A DNA stretch of 64,000 bases from Pseudozyma flocculosa PF-1 (GCF_000417875.1 NW_006920887.1:480224-544223), one strand, 5' to 3'; positions 46,001 to 57,886 are shown, counted from the stretch's first letter. Notes: generated by a model not told the origin, from the sequence alone. Numbers and translations: made by a program.

Positions 46001-46268
46001 AGTCTGTATGACCGTCGAGCCTCGCCCCCGCCCAACCGTCTTCTCCCTATAGCGACACTCGACAGCCGCCTCCCTCGGCACGCGGATGCCATCCACCTGT
46101 CCAACACTGTGCCCCCGCAGCGTCCCGCGATAGACGTTCGTACTCCCTCGCCACCCGTCACGCCCCCTCGAACACACGCTCGGCGCCGGCCTCGATCCCA
46201 TCCGCAGGTACCGAGCCTCGGCACCGACCCCCCAGTCCAACACTCCGGCGGGGTGAAACTGGCCAGGC
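43057..46268. other. Long intergenic region and leader of the RhoGAP gene, with assembly gap
   Basis: 3.2 kb between the DDAH-like gene (-) and the RhoGAP gene (+). The left half has no recognisable gene. Right of the gap, about 1 kb is C/T-rich (TCCTC, CGCCC, CACC runs) with few G-rich stretches, as expected of a long 5' untranslated leader or promoter. A CGACTGAC repeat lies at 45206-45237. Confidence 0.5.
44535..45205. other. Assembly gap (671 N)
   Basis: The gap sits in the intergenic region before the RhoGAP gene. Its right edge is a tandem GACTGACC-like repeat, so it probably hides a longer repeat. A small gene could be hidden here. Confidence 0.95.
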
Positions 46269-49200
46269 ATGCCAGAGGGCAGGTCCCCCATCAGCCCTAG
46301 CAGCTCCGCCCAGGCCCCCTGGAGCGACCAGCTCTCGCCGCGCAGACCGCCACAGCGGTCCAACACAGGACAGTCCGACGCCGGCTCTTCCTACCACTCG
46401 CACTTCGTCTCCGCCGACGACACCGACGACGCCGCTGGCCAGCTCGGCGTCGGCATCGCCAGGATGAACACGGCCGACTCCGCCGAGGGCTCCTCCTCCT
46501 CGCGACTAGACCACGGCGCCAGACGCTCGCCCGTCGGGCCCATGCCACCGGGCGCCTTCAGGTCCAGCTCGCGTGCCTCGTCGCACGAGGGCGGCGGTGG
46601 CGGTGGCGGTGGCGGTGGCGCAGGGTCGCGCTCGCACTCGCCGGCACCCGGCTCCGACGTCGCAGCCCTTCGGCAGCAAGACAGGGCGGAGCTGTCGCCC
46701 AGCCCTTCGCTCAACGTACCCGGCGAGGGCAACGAAGCGAGGGGAAGGCGGCGAGCGGACACCGACAGGATCAAGAGCCGCGCCGTCGACCCGGGCTGGA
46801 GCTGGGAACAGGAGAAGGAGAAGCACGAGGGTGCTGCCGCCGCCGGCTTGACCTCATCCCCACAGCAGGCCAGCGGCGCAGCTCGAGAGGGGGTCGCACC
46901 GGTGCCTGGCCCCGGCCCACACCTTCCGCGCCGCGCCTCCTCGCGACCCATGCCGCGGATCGACACCAGCGGGCAGGCCAACGGCAGCAGCCACGCGGCC
47001 GCCAGAAAGGGTTCCCACAGTGCGCTGCCTTCGCCCGACGGCGGGCCGATGCCCGGATCCAGCATCGCCTTGGTGCAGAGCGGAATGTCGGATGGCAGCG
47101 CGGGCCAGGTGCCGTCCTCGGGCAACGCCGGCGGCGGAGGAGCGTCCGGCAGCCAGTCGCAGCTCAGCAGCAAGGAGCGCGGCCACTCGAGCCGCAAGGA
47201 GCAGAGCTGCCGCGCGTGCGGCAAGGTCATGACGGGCCAGTTTGTGCGCGCCCTCGGCAGCGTCTACCACCTGGACTGCTTCCGATGCAATGTGAGTACC
47301 CTCGCCTCCTCAACGCGCGTCCCCGGTTCGACCCGTTGCTCAGGCAATATAACTAATGCCCCCTCGTCTGCTCATCTTGGCTCCTTGTGCGCCGCCCCTC
47401 GGCCTGCAGGACTGCAACAAGGTGGTGGCGGCCAAGTTCTTCCCGGCGACGGACGACATGGTCGACTCGGCCGGCACGGGCAAGCTGTTCCCGCTGTGCG
47501 AGACCGACTACTTCCGGCGGCTCGACCTGATCTGCGCAAAGTGCGGCGGCGCGCTGCGCGGCAGCTACATCACCGCGCTGGGCAAAAAGTTCCACGTCGA
47601 GCACTTCACCTGCTCCGTCTGCCCGACCGTCTTTGGCCCGCAGGACAGCTACTACGAGCACGACAGCCAGGTCTTCTGCCATTTCCACTACAGCACCCGC
47701 TTCGCCATCAAGTGCACCGGCTGCAAGACGGCCATCCTCAAGCAGTTTGTCGAGATCAATCGCAACAACAACGACGAGCACTGGCACCCCGAGTGCTACA
47801 TGATCCACAAGTTCTGGAACATCAAGCTGTGTCCGACCGGCTCGACGCCGCGCGAGGGCGTCGCCAGCGAGCCGACGACGGTGCCGTCGGCGCCGGAGCC
47901 GTCCAACTCGGGCGTGGCGCCGACGCTCTCGGTGGCGGCCGACGCGATGCCCACCGTCGACGCCCTCGAGATCGAGGCCAAGGAGACGCCGTCGAGCCTC
48001 AAGCAGAAGCAGAAGCGGATGGAGGAGCGCGTCTACCGCATCTGGACGGTGCTCTCGGCGTTCGAGGAGAGCTCGGCCGCCTGCATCTCCGAGATGCTGC
48101 GCCACGTCAGCAGCGGCCGCTACCTCGGCGGCGTGCGGATGGCCGAGCGCTTCATCCTCCACGTCGAGGTCCTCTTCTCGGCCATCGACGACCTCGAGGC
48201 GCACTTCCGGCGCGAGGAGGCCAAGGGCATCTCGCACATCCGCGAGGCGCGCATGCTGTGCAAGAAGATCGTCAACTTCTTCTCGCTCCTCTCGCACACG
48301 CAGGAGACGGGCGCGCGGCGGATGGGCATCACTCAGGAGCTGCTCTCGCTCGTCACGGGCCTCGCCCACTACCTCAAGATCCTCATCCGCATCGCCCTCA
48401 CCGGCGCGCTCAAGCTCGACCGCGAGTACGGCAACGACGGCGCGCTCGGCTGGTTCCTCAGCCAGCTCGCCTTTTCGGCCAAGCTCGGGGGCTCGCAGAA
48501 CGACGACCAGCAGTTTGCCTCGCTCGACACCAACGCCGTCGGACCGGACGGCAAGTGGTACGGCTACCGCAGCCTGCCGCGGAGCACCAGCTCCGGATCC
48601 TCAGAGACCGGCGAGACGGCCACCGACCTCTGCGTCGCCTGCGGGCAGACGGTCGAGGAAGAGTGCCTCCGGATGGGCGTCAACCTACGGTGGCACTCGA
48701 ATTGCCTCAAGTGCAAGGGCTGCAAGCGGCCGGCCATCCGCGAAGGCCTGTCGTCCAAGAAGCCCGCCGAGCCCAAGGCCGACGCGCCCGAGCCGCTGCC
48801 GGCGTCGCAGTTTGGCCTCGACGTCGTCCGGCGTGCCCCACAAGAGTCGAGTGGTGGCGTCGGCCCCGGTGCCGGTGCAGGGCGGCCCCCGGCCCTGACC
48901 TACGCGTGCTTCTGCCCTAGCTGCGTCCACGCAGCTGTGGGCCAGCTGCGGTCAGGCTTCGAGTCGGTCACGCGCCTCGAGCAGTACGCATTCCTCCTCC
49001 GCGTCGCCCTCAACCGCCTGTTTGCGCTGCTGCGAAAGCGCGGCGTGGTGCCCCCCTCGCCGCCAACGGCCCCTGTCACGCTGCGCGACGCATCGCACAA
49101 GGACGCGGCGGCATCGGTCGGCGGCCAGGATGCCGGTCGCGGCAGCGGGGCCAGCGGTGCCGACGGCGACGGCGACGGCGACAACGGCGTGTCGATGCAC

Positions 49201-51724
49201 GAGGCCTACCGCGACTCGCAGGACATCAAGCGGATGAAGTCGGTCAACCTCGACCGCAAGCTCTCGACCAAGGCCAAGGTGCCGCGCATCTCGACGATCG
49301 TCGGCAGCCCCTCGGGCCGGCAGACTCAGACTTCGGACATGCAGCGGCCCTCGCCCACCGAGCTCGCCAGCCAGCAGCTCGAGTCGCGTCGCTCGCCAAG
49401 GTCCGCCAGCCCAGGATCCTCGCGTGGCGACCGCAGCTCGCCCCGACCCCAGGCGTCTTCGCGGGAGCCGTCGCCGAGCGGGCGGGATCCGAGGCTGTAC
49501 CAGCCGTCGATGCAGAGCCAGCAGGCGATCGCCGCGTCGCAGCAGCAGCACGTCCAGCAGCAGCAGCAGCAGCAGCACTTCCGCGGCCGAGGCACCCAGC
49601 CGACGCCGGCCCAGCAGCAGCAGCAGGCGGTGCCATCGATCCAGCAGCCCCCCTCGACGCCGACGGCCTCGTCGATGCAGCGCGGCGCGTCGCCCGCCGC
49701 ACCCGAGCCGGGCTCCATCGTGCCCATCCGGCCGCCGTTTGCGCGCCACAACACCGACGTGCGCATCCGCGAGGACGGTCCGATGCGGCAGCCCTCGGGC
49801 GACGAGATGGCCAAGTCGGCCCCTAGCGAGGACGGCATCACGCTGGCCGACATCCCGCACATCCTCGAGGCGGAGCAGGCGCGCGAGCAGCACCGGCCCA
49901 TACCCAACGAGGGCGCCCGCACCATCTCGGAGCTCTCGGCGCTCGAGCTGTTTATCGTCAAGCACATGGCCGTCATGATGCTGCAGCAGTCGGCGCTCAA
50001 GGACATGGTCAACCTCGACGACCTGATCGAGTTCATCGAGACGCGCAAGAACACGTTCTGGGGCAAGTTCTTCAAGGGCGGCAAAGACAAGAAGGAGATC
50101 AAGAAGAAGGGTGAGTGGCCGCGCGTGTTGCCTCCGGTCTCGTTGCGACGAGGCATCTTGTCGCTGACTCGCTGGTCTCTGCTCCTCCCCTCTTCTGCAC
50201 CCGCTGGGCAGGCGTGTTTGGTATTCCGCTCGAGATCCTCGTGGAGCGCAACGGCGCCGACTCGACGCTCGGCGCCAGCGCCGCACACCTCCGCGTGCCG
50301 TCGTTTATCGACGACATCATCTCGGCCATGAAGCAGATGGACCTGTCGGTCGAGGGCATCTTCCGAAAGAACGGCAACATCCGCCGGCTCAAGGAGCTCT
50401 CCGAGGCCCTCGACCGCGACAGCTCGCAGGTCAACCTGCTCGACGACAATCCGGTGCAGCTGGCGGCGCTGCTCAAGAAGTTCCTACGCGAGCTGCCGGA
50501 TCCGCTGATGACGTTCAAGCTGCACCGGCTGTTTGTCATGTCGCAGAGTGAGTATCGCACTGCGGAGCCGTGCGCTGCGGCGTGCGCGAGTGCGCGCGTG
50601 CGATCGATGGCATGCCAGCTGCTCTCCTCTGACCAGACTTTCGCTCTTGGCCCCCTCTTCCGCCGTCCTTCGTCCGCTGCCCTCTCGCAGAGCTCGAGTC
50701 GGAGGACGAACGGCGCCGGATCCTGCACATGGTGACGGTGCTGCTGCCCAAGAGCCACCGCGACACGATGGAGGTGCTCTTCGCCTTTCTCAAGTGGGTT
50801 GCCTCATTTTCGCACATTGACGAGGAGACTGGCAGCAAGATGGACCTGCCCAACCTGGCCACCGTCATCTGCCCCAACATCCTGTACTCGAAGGGCACCG
50901 ACCCGGCCAAGGACGAGACGTTCCTGGCCAACCGCGCCGTCAGCTACCTGCTCGAGAACCAGGACGACTTCTGGACGGTGCCCGAGGAGCTCGAGGCGGT
51001 CCTCTACGACCGGGAGCTGCTCAGCGCGTCGGCCGAGCTGACGTCGCGCGACATCCTCAAAAAGTGTGAAAAGTACGCCAAGCGGCAGCGGGTGCCCGGC
51101 GTCAACGGGCCGCGCGGCACGGGCAACGGGCCCTTCCACGCTGGCGAGATGACGAACCGACATCGGCCAGACATGCACCCGCCGACGACGATGCGGCAGA
51201 TCCAGATGGAGAGCCACAGCTACCGCGGCAGCAGCAACAACCACAGCGGCAGCAGCGGCAGCAACGGCATCGGCACCGGCCACGCGCCCCACGCCCAGCA
51301 GCTCGGTGCTGGCAACGCCTACTCGCGCAGCCCGGACAGCGGTGGGCCGTGGTCGGCGGGCAGCGGCGGGGCGGCCAACTTTTCCAGTCCGACGGACAGG
51401 CTGCCGCCGTCGAGCCATGCGACGCCGCAGAAGCCGTCGACGTTTGGGCCGGGCGGCCACGGCGGGCAGCCGCCGCGGACGCCGACGCAGCTCAACGGTC
51501 CGGGCCTGCCGTCGGTCTCTGGGCATCCGCAGCAGCAGCAACCGCAGCAGCCGCAGCAGCCGGGGCAGGCGCACCACAACAACCATCATCACCACCATGC
51601 GGCGGCGAGCTACGGCTCGGGCCAGCAGCCGTCGACGCCGCAGGGCTTCTACCCTCGCAGCGGCACGCCCTCGGACGGCGGCGAGCGGAATCGCAACATG
51701 CCGGTCGAGCAGCGGTCGAGCTGA
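46269..51724 (+). CDS. LRG1: LIM-domain RhoGAP, Lrg1-like
   Basis: Rho GTPase-activating protein with LIM zinc domains; the yeast relative Lrg1 acts on Rho1 to control cell-wall synthesis and polarity. Exons 46269-47291, 47410-50110, 50212-50547 and 50691-51724 give 1697 residues. After 310 disordered residues come LIM 1 (CRACGKVMTGQFVRALGSVY, then HLDCFRCNDCNK), LIM 2 (CAKCGGALRGSYITALGKKF, then HVEHFTCSVC) and LIM 3 (CTGCKTAILKQFVEINRNNN, then HWHPECY). A helical region with SHIREARMLCKKIVNFFSLL leads to a partial fourth LIM (CVACGQTVEEECLRMG, RWHSNCLKCKGC). The RhoGAP domain starts at FGIPLEILVERNG. It has VEGIFRKNGNIRRLKEL with the arginine finger at about 1293, LLKKFLRELPDPLM and LPNLATVICPNILY. 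Poly-Gln runs lie before and after the GAP domain. Three to four LIM units favour Lrg1 over Rga1/Rga2. Confidence 0.9.
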
Positions 51725-53573
51725 GCGCGAGCGGCAAACGGCGGGCCGCCTTGCTTGCAAAGCAAGGCCACGGGTGCTTTGATCTACATCTACATCTAGC
51801 CTTCTCACCTCTCACCTGTCATTCTTCTTGCCTAGCGCCATGGTCCTTTATCGTATTTCTAGGGCGCCGGCTCGGTCCCGGCCCTCTTGGTGCCTACGGA
51901 GAGGGTGGCGTGCCGGCGTGGCATGGCCGGAGGTGTGGGGCCTGCGCCGAGCCGACTTCCTCGTGGTCACACTCGCCTTGTTGCCGTGCCGTATTCATTC
52001 TCCTATCGACGCCCCAGGTTGCGCGATTTCGCACCACCGTCAAGGCTTCTGCGTGCTTCTTCAGCCTGCCTTTCAACCGCCTTGGCTCCTCGCCAAGCAC
52101 CCGTCCACCCACCTTGGCCTACCTATCGTTGTTGTTCGTTTTTCCGTTGTCGACCTATCTGCGTCCGTCGATCTTGGCGAGAGAGAGAAGAAATGCAAAG
52201 GGAATCATCCACCATGCGGTCCGGTGCGGGTCTCTGGCTGGGTCTAGTCGACGAGGCAGGCCGTCGAGCGGGGAAGGGGTCTGGGGAAATCGGGTCGACG
52301 GGCTGCGCTGGTGGCGTTGGGGGAGTCTGGCCGTCGCCGTCTTCCTGTCAAGACGCACGAACGGGGTGGGGTGGACGGGGAAAAGGAGAATAGGGGGGGT
52401 GCGGGGTGCGGGGTGCGGAGGGTGGGTTGCGGAGAATAGGCACGGCTTGGCTTGGCCAGCGTGCGCAAATGTGGGCGTAGGGCGCCAGGCCCTGTACGCT
52501 GACGCTGTACGGCGCCCCTGACTCTCGTCCTCTCTCTCTCTCCATCCCATCGCATCGAATCGCATCTCCCTAGGCTGCCTCTCTGCTCGTGTGTCGACGG
52601 GCTAGGCTAGGCTAGGGCATGCCGGCGTCATACCACATCGTCGAGATCAACATGCATGCATGCATGACCTGCCTAGCATCTGGACCGCCCGGTAGGTATG
52701 CCATGCCCTTCTGGCCCAGGCGCAATCCAACAGGACCAGAGAACTGACGGCCTCTTTGCCCCCCCACCCCCCTCCCCCCTCGCCCCGCCCTGGCTTGGTT
52801 TGGCAAGGGTCTCCCTTAGCTTTCCTTTCATGCTGCGTATGCGTGCGTCGTTGAAGGCCGTACTGCCATCGTCCCTCCTCGCTCTCCGCGACCCGGCCTC
52901 AGATAGAGGATTGGCGACTGCTCCTCGCACCCGGAGACGAGACCGGTGGCACGACCTCGGATTGGGGTGGGCATCATTTCGAGCGGACGGACGACGATAC
53001 CGCAGCCGTACGCGGTGCCCTCGCCACGCCCCCCTCTCATCCCGTCGCATCCTGCGCCCAGGGCTGGGGCTGGGGCTGCACTTGGTCGCTCCCACCGCCT
53101 TGGGGCGCAATACTGCCTCGCTAGGTTGTCTCGTTTGAGGCTAACCATCTAGGGTCCTGGCGAGCGTGTACGCGCGTGCGTGTGCCTAGCAGCCTAAGGC
53201 CAGGGCTTGTGCTCGTGAGTCCCCCTCCCTCGATGGCTTGCCACCAGGTCCATCCTCCTTTCCCCCTCCCTCTCCCTCCCTCCCTCCCCTCGTCCTCTTC
53301 CCCTTCCTCAGTTTCCCTCCTCATCCTCGCCCTGTCCCTCGCTTCCTCAGCCCTCTCGCTCAGCTCTCGACCCGGCCATCCTGCCTCTCTCGACCGATAG
53401 GCCTCTACGCCGTCGTCGTGTGCTCAATCTACGTCCCCCCCTCCCCTCCCTCCCTCGTGGCTGCCGTTGCGGCCCTCACCTTGGATCACGCCGCTACCCG
53501 TCACCGACCTACCCCCCTCACTGCGGCCGTCCATCCCTCTCGACGGTACCGCGAACTCCCCGCAGACAGTCCG
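51725..53573. other. Intergenic region
   Basis: 1.85 kb between the RhoGAP gene and the next plus-strand gene. It contains a small ATGCATGCATGCATG palindromic tract near 52651-52665 and C/T-rich tracts before 53574. No open frame has a recognisable domain. Confidence 0.5.
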
Positions 53574-55250
53574 ATGTATCCGGATGCGCCGCCGCTCGCT
53601 CCTCTAGCGTCCAGCAACTACCCACCATCACCACAGCGTCCAGCGCCCTCGCCATCCCAGACGAGCAGGGGGCATGATCACCTCGGCAACACTCCCGCGC
53701 CCGTTCAGGTCCAGGTTCACGACAAGGCACAGGTCCGACAGAGCAGCGATCAAGCTTCAACGAGGGCCACCGCCGCACCGATACGCGACTACGATGTAGA
53801 TGCCACGCTCCGACCCTCTCAGGCATCAAAGGCTCAGGCCTATGACCCAGGCGCGACGACGGCATCAGCAGGCACACGGCCCCGCTACGATCCGGAGCCC
53901 TACCGCCCCAGAGAAGCCTACCGCCCCAGCCAGCGAGGGCCCACGGCATCCGCCCAGCGAGGCTTCTACATCCCTCCGCCCGGGTACAACGTCACCCCGA
54001 CCTCTTCCAAGCTCGAGGACGGCGGCGCGCGATCTCGACAGGATGCGGCGGCGCAAGCACAGGAGGCGAGCAGTGGCTCCTCATCCTGCCACTCGAACCC
54101 TTCCGCTGTCGACGGCGGTTACTGGCCGAGTCCGCCGCGCGATTGGCAGCCGCAGCTGCAGCGCATCGAGGCGCGCCCTGGCCTCGCGACGTACGGCGGC
54201 CACGGCGAATGGCACCCCATCGAGACTTCGCCCGGCCGGTGGACGTGGATGCCCGTGATCCGGACGAGGAGCGCGGGCGATTCTGGGCTGGACGCCTTCT
54301 TTTCGAGCCTCTCGCACAACGACTGGACGGTGCCCCAGGCCAAGCAGATGCTCACCAGCTGGGCCACGGTCGCCACGCTGCTGGCAGGCACGCAGGGCAC
54401 GCTGCTGACGCTCTACAAGAGCGATCTGCACCCGACCAGCGTCGGGTTCGGCTTCGCGGCCCTCTTTCTCGAGATCTGGGGCGCCATGACGGCCACCATC
54501 TGCATCGTCGTCAGCATCACGCTCCAGGGCGCAGACGAACACGGGGCGGGCCGGCGTTCCGCCAGCATGCACCGCCGAGGGGCCAACGACGTGTACAGCT
54601 CGCCCACGGCGGCGGCGCCAAAGAAGCGACTGTCGATCAAAGCGGCATGCATCCTGGACCGCCTGACGCTCGCGACGGGCTGGATCGTGCCGTCCGGAGC
54701 GATCCTCGAAGTCATCGGCATCCTTGCCTACGTCACCGCCCAACACAACGGCCGCCTCCTGTACGGCCTGGTGACGACCATGTGCCTGAGCGCCGGCGTG
54801 ACGGTGTTCGCCATCGGAGCCGGGTACTACAGCGGGCACTGCCAGCAGGCCAGGCTGCGCGGCGTCGGCGAGGTCCGCCGTCGACCGATGTCGGATCGCC
54901 ACCAAGCCGATACGGGCGCCGATCGACGGTACCGTGGGCGGGGGCGAGGCAAACGCGGTGTCGACCCTGACGGCGGCGGCGACGGCCGCGGCGACGCTCC
55001 TGGATCCGAGAAGCGGGCGCGCGGGGGCAACGACGATGCCGAAGAGGAGCTGGATGAGCGCGGTCCCGGCTTCTGCGGGCTGCCCTTGATGGGGTGGAGA
55101 GACCACGGCGAGTACGGACCAGACTATGCTGACAGCGACAGCGACGTCGACGGCGGCGGCGACGGGCTCAAGCTCTTCGACGGAGGACGGGGCCAGGGTC
55201 CGGGCCAGGGCCAACTTCCCTCGCCACTCGACGCCGTCGTCGCTTGCTGA
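53574..55250 (+). CDS. Unrecognised membrane protein with four predicted helices
   Basis: I do not recognise the family. The single-exon product from the first in-frame ATG has 558 residues. Residues 1-200 are disordered and rich in Pro, Ser, Gln and Tyr. A short conserved-looking segment HGEWHPIETSPGRWTWMPVI precedes the membrane part. Four hydrophobic stretches follow: around WATVATLLAGTQGTLLTLY, FGFAALFLEIWGAMTATICI, TGWIVPSGAILEVIGILAYV and LYGLVTTMCLSAGVTVFAIG. A hydrophilic loop of about 65 residues separates helices 2 and 3. The C-terminal 120 residues are highly charged (Arg/Asp/Gly). The layout resembles a small fungal integral membrane protein with both ends in the cytosol. No transporter or enzyme motif is visible. 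It stands alone between the RhoGAP gene and the second secreted-protein cluster. Confidence 0.75.
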   Translation: MYPDAPPLAPLASSNYPPSPQRPAPSPSQTSRGHDHLGNTPAPVQVQVHDKAQVRQSSDQASTRATAAPIRDYDVDATLRPSQASKAQAYDPGATTASAGTRPRYDPEPYRPREAYRPSQRGPTASAQRGFYIPPPGYNVTPTSSKLEDGGARSRQDAAAQAQEASSGSSSCHSNPSAVDGGYWPSPPRDWQPQLQRIEARPGLATYGGHGEWHPIETSPGRWTWMPVIRTRSAGDSGLDAFFSSLSHNDWTVPQAKQMLTSWATVATLLAGTQGTLLTLYKSDLHPTSVGFGFAALFLEIWGAMTATICIVVSITLQGADEHGAGRRSASMHRRGANDVYSSPTAAAPKKRLSIKAACILDRLTLATGWIVPSGAILEVIGILAYVTAQHNGRLLYGLVTTMCLSAGVTVFAIGAGYYSGHCQQARLRGVGEVRRRPMSDRHQADTGADRRYRGRGRGKRGVDPDGGGDGRGDAPGSEKRARGGNDDAEEELDERGPGFCGLPLMGWRDHGEYGPDYADSDSDVDGGGDGLKLFDGGRGQGPGQGQLPSPLDAVVAC

Positions 55251-55680
55251 CGCGCCCGCATCGACGCGTCTCTACCTCGGTCTGCGTCTCTGCCAACGCT
55301 GCGGCGCCGGCCAGCATCCGATCCACCAACGCCAACGACCTGTTTCCACGTTCACGACACATTCGAAACGCCACGAAGCATTCATAGATACCCTCTTCCC
55401 GCGCTCGCCACATACAAAGCATCACGATCCACGACTCTACACGCAATGCAACGACCTACCTCTGCCCCCGATGGCGTGTCCGTTGGTGCGCTTGCGGGGC
55501 TGAACCCGTTTGAACCAGCCCAGGAAGGTGGGGCATGAGCGCCGGATCGTTTTGTGTCCGTCGTGGCTTTCGGGTTGGAGGCACGGATCGGTCGCTAGCC
55601 TCGATGCGAAGGGGCGAGGGGATGAGCCCTGACTAGGCCTAGCTAGTCGCCGCCTCTGACCATGGGTCCGGGCAAGACAG
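55251..55680. other. Intergenic region
   Basis: 3' flank of the membrane-protein gene leading to the probable relic at 55681. Nothing else is seen. Confidence 0.45.
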
Positions 55681-55970
55681 ATGGGCACGTACGATGCCAG
55701 CTCAGACGCAGCGAGCTGGTACGACCCTGCTCCTGCTGCTGCTCCTGCTCGGGCATCACACGTCACCACCTGGACCGTCTGCGGCCCACTGGCGACCTGT
55801 GCGACGCTCCGGGTGGAAGGCGTACGACCGGACGGCCGCTCGACGAATCGCGATCCCGGATCAGACCTTGGCTGTCATGCCACATCATCAATGTTGAACC
55901 TACCCACATGCTGACCCACAACATTACGGAACTGGCATGGGGTGGTGCAGCAATGGACTTTGCGTGATGA
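55681..55970 (+). pseudogene. Probable decayed copy of the small secreted-protein family
   Basis: Pieces of this stretch resemble the intact genes at 60236 and 62484 in the right order. DASSDAASWYD resembles DASDQSRWELF, and NRDPGSDLGC resembles KAIPGSRLVC at the end of exon 1. THNITELAW resembles THNLNEVWH of the last exon, with TGACCCACAAC identical at the DNA level. The first two are in one frame and the third in another. At the expected donor the usual GTGAGT is GTCATG (55874), and there is no AG acceptor before the exon-2-like part. A signal peptide is not found in the matching frame. I infer a relic that has lost its splice sites and 5' end; chance similarity remains possible because the matches are short. 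Confidence 0.35.
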
Positions 55971-56190
55971 GGTGCGTTTGGCGCCCCATTTCTTCAGCCG
56001 GAACGCAACTGCCGCGAGGACAGAGGACCCGCTAGAAGCAAAGGGGGTGGGTCCTCGACCTAAAGATGCCAGCGAACACTGACTGACGTGGTGCGCAGCG
56101 ACGAGGACCCCCACCGTGGGCGACGGGAGGTGGGGGCGTACAAGCCCCTCGTCTGTGTCTGCGTCCCTCCGAGAGCCACGCCTGGCCTCT

Positions 56191-56197
56191 ATAAAGC
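56191..56197 (+). promoter_or_regulatory. TATA box of secreted-protein gene 56296
   Basis: TATAAAG lies 105 nt before the ATG of member 4. Confidence 0.6.
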
Positions 56198-56295
56198 CGG
56201 ACATCCTGCGCCCGCAAAGACCTCGACCGCACCTCAACACTCCAACCGTGCAGGCCAAACTCCCCGACACACAAGCCTTGACCAGACCGACAAGC

Positions 56296-56833
56296 ATGAA
56301 GCTCTCCGCCCTCCTCACCGCCCTCGCCGTCGCGCCCTTGGCGCTGGCCGCGCCGTCCTTGCCGTCTGGCAAGACGTACGAATGGCGCTTCACGATCCTG
56401 ACATTCGGATACGGCGTAAAGATCAAGTCTCGAATCCAGTTCATCACGGGACCGAAGCCCAAGATGTGCTTCAAGCTCGACCCGAACCAGCCGACGCCCG
56501 GCACCGAGGGCCTGGACTGGCAGATGTTTGCCAACGGTGAACCGCTCCACGATGAGGCTCTCATCGGAGCCTGCTGGGATGCAGGCGTGAACCTAGTCAC
56601 CCTCGGCTGGTCCATCATCGACGGCAAGGACGTGCCCGGTTTGGAGATCTCTAGTAAGTCACAGCCGCGGGTCCAGCTGGGAAGCGAGCGTCGAAGACGC
56701 CGCATGCAGGGAGGTTGGCAGAGCGCTGACCTCTGTAACAGTCTGTAAGCCGGTCCCAGATGTCGGCGCCGCGGTGCTCGACAACACACCCTGCTACAAT
56801 AGGTGGATCTCCGGCAGGTGGACGGTCGCCTAG
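56296..56833 (+). CDS. Small secreted protein, candidate effector family, member 4
   Basis: Exons 56296-56653 and 56742-56833 (phase-1 intron, 88 nt) encode 149 residues. The signal peptide is MKLSALLTALAVAPLALAAP. The mature part has a Lys-rich PKPKMCFKLDP segment (the family's Cys-Phe motif), Trp residues in GLDWQMFANGEPL, and DGKDVPGLEIS at the intron, which parallels DGRPVPGARID of member 6. The last exon encodes ICKPVPDVGAAVLDNTPCYN and ends in RWISGRWTVA. There are four cysteines in the mature protein. No known domain is seen. The gene begins the second cluster of the family, in the same orientation as members 5-7. Function unknown; exported by inference. Confidence 0.78.
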
Positions 56834-57826
56834 ATCGGCCGCAAGGCTCGACAGGAGCAGGTGGCTGCACCTCGCTCCACTCGGCGTAGCATGCGCCGAG
56901 GTACCTTCAAGGTGCGGCGCGGCAGCGCGGAGCCCGACCACAGGCGCCTGCCAACGAGCCCCGCGGTCGGGGCGTCGTCCTACTTGGTGCCTTGGTAGTC
57001 GCCGAAAGGCACCAGCCGTTTGTCTCTGCGGGACCAAGGTCCCATTCTCTGAATCAAATGGTCCCCATCTCCCGGTCCTGTAGTCGGCCACGAGCGTCGA
57101 CGGTCTCAACGCGCTGCGAGGTCGGCACGGTCGCCACGAGTAGCGGGCGCGGGCGGATTTGGGCAGTAGTGGATTGCGCAGCGCGGATCGCAGATAGCGG
57201 CTGCAAAGCTGGCGAGTGCGGACTCTAGCGACTAAAGCGATACGAAAACCGCTCGATCGAGAGCTAGGTGAAGCTCTGGCTCCCGTAGACTTTTGAGACG
57301 AGGCTGCTCGGCCACGGCTGCGCTGCCGTCGCGACAGATAAGGGTCCCATTCGGCGTCCAGCTTGCATCCCGCAGCGCCGTTCTGAGCCCAAGCTGTGGA
57401 ACACAGCAAAGTCTCCGCCCTCCCCTCAGGCGAGGGCAGTCCGGGGGCGATGATTATTGTCGACTTGCTGGAGGCTTCCACGGAAGTCGGTATCTGTGGC
57501 CAAGGGGTCCAGCGGAAGGCCGCACTCCGGTAATTCCAGTTGTCCGCCATCTCGACGAAGTCCGGATGGAGAAGAGGCAGCCTTTGACAGCCTGGCCCCA
57601 TAGTGGTCTGCTGGAAGATCGTCCTGCCGATGATATTGAGACGATGACCCACTTCCCTCGGCAATCTCAGAAGGCAGCAACTTGGTTGCTCTCATTCGAT
57701 TCAGCAAATCCCTGTCTCCCGGCCCGGAAGGCATCCCATCGCACGGTGGGACTCGCGATCCCGTGAACGCGCGAGGTCCGCCCATCTTGTGGGCAGTTGC
57801 ATCCAAGGCCAGGCAGGGCGAGAAGG
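56834..57826. other. Intergenic region between secreted members 4 and 5
   Basis: 1 kb of less GC-rich DNA. A long minus-strand frame crosses it and the 3' end of member 4, but it has no ATG at its start, no signal peptide and no recognised domain. No gene is supported. Confidence 0.45.
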
Positions 57827-57833
57827 TATAAAA
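57827..57833 (+). promoter_or_regulatory. TATA box of secreted-protein gene 57887
   Basis: TATAAAA lies 60 nt before the ATG of member 5, implying a leader of only about 30 nt. Confidence 0.7.
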
Positions 57834-57886
57834 GGCGGGCAGTCGTGGCATCGCTCTCTGAGAGCAGACCCCAGCTACACATCGAC

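Noticed and set aside
56651..57664. Long minus-strand frame of about 337 codons overlapping the end of secreted member 4
   Set aside because: It begins at a non-ATG codon, has no domain or signal peptide, and overlaps a better supported gene. High GC makes such frames common.
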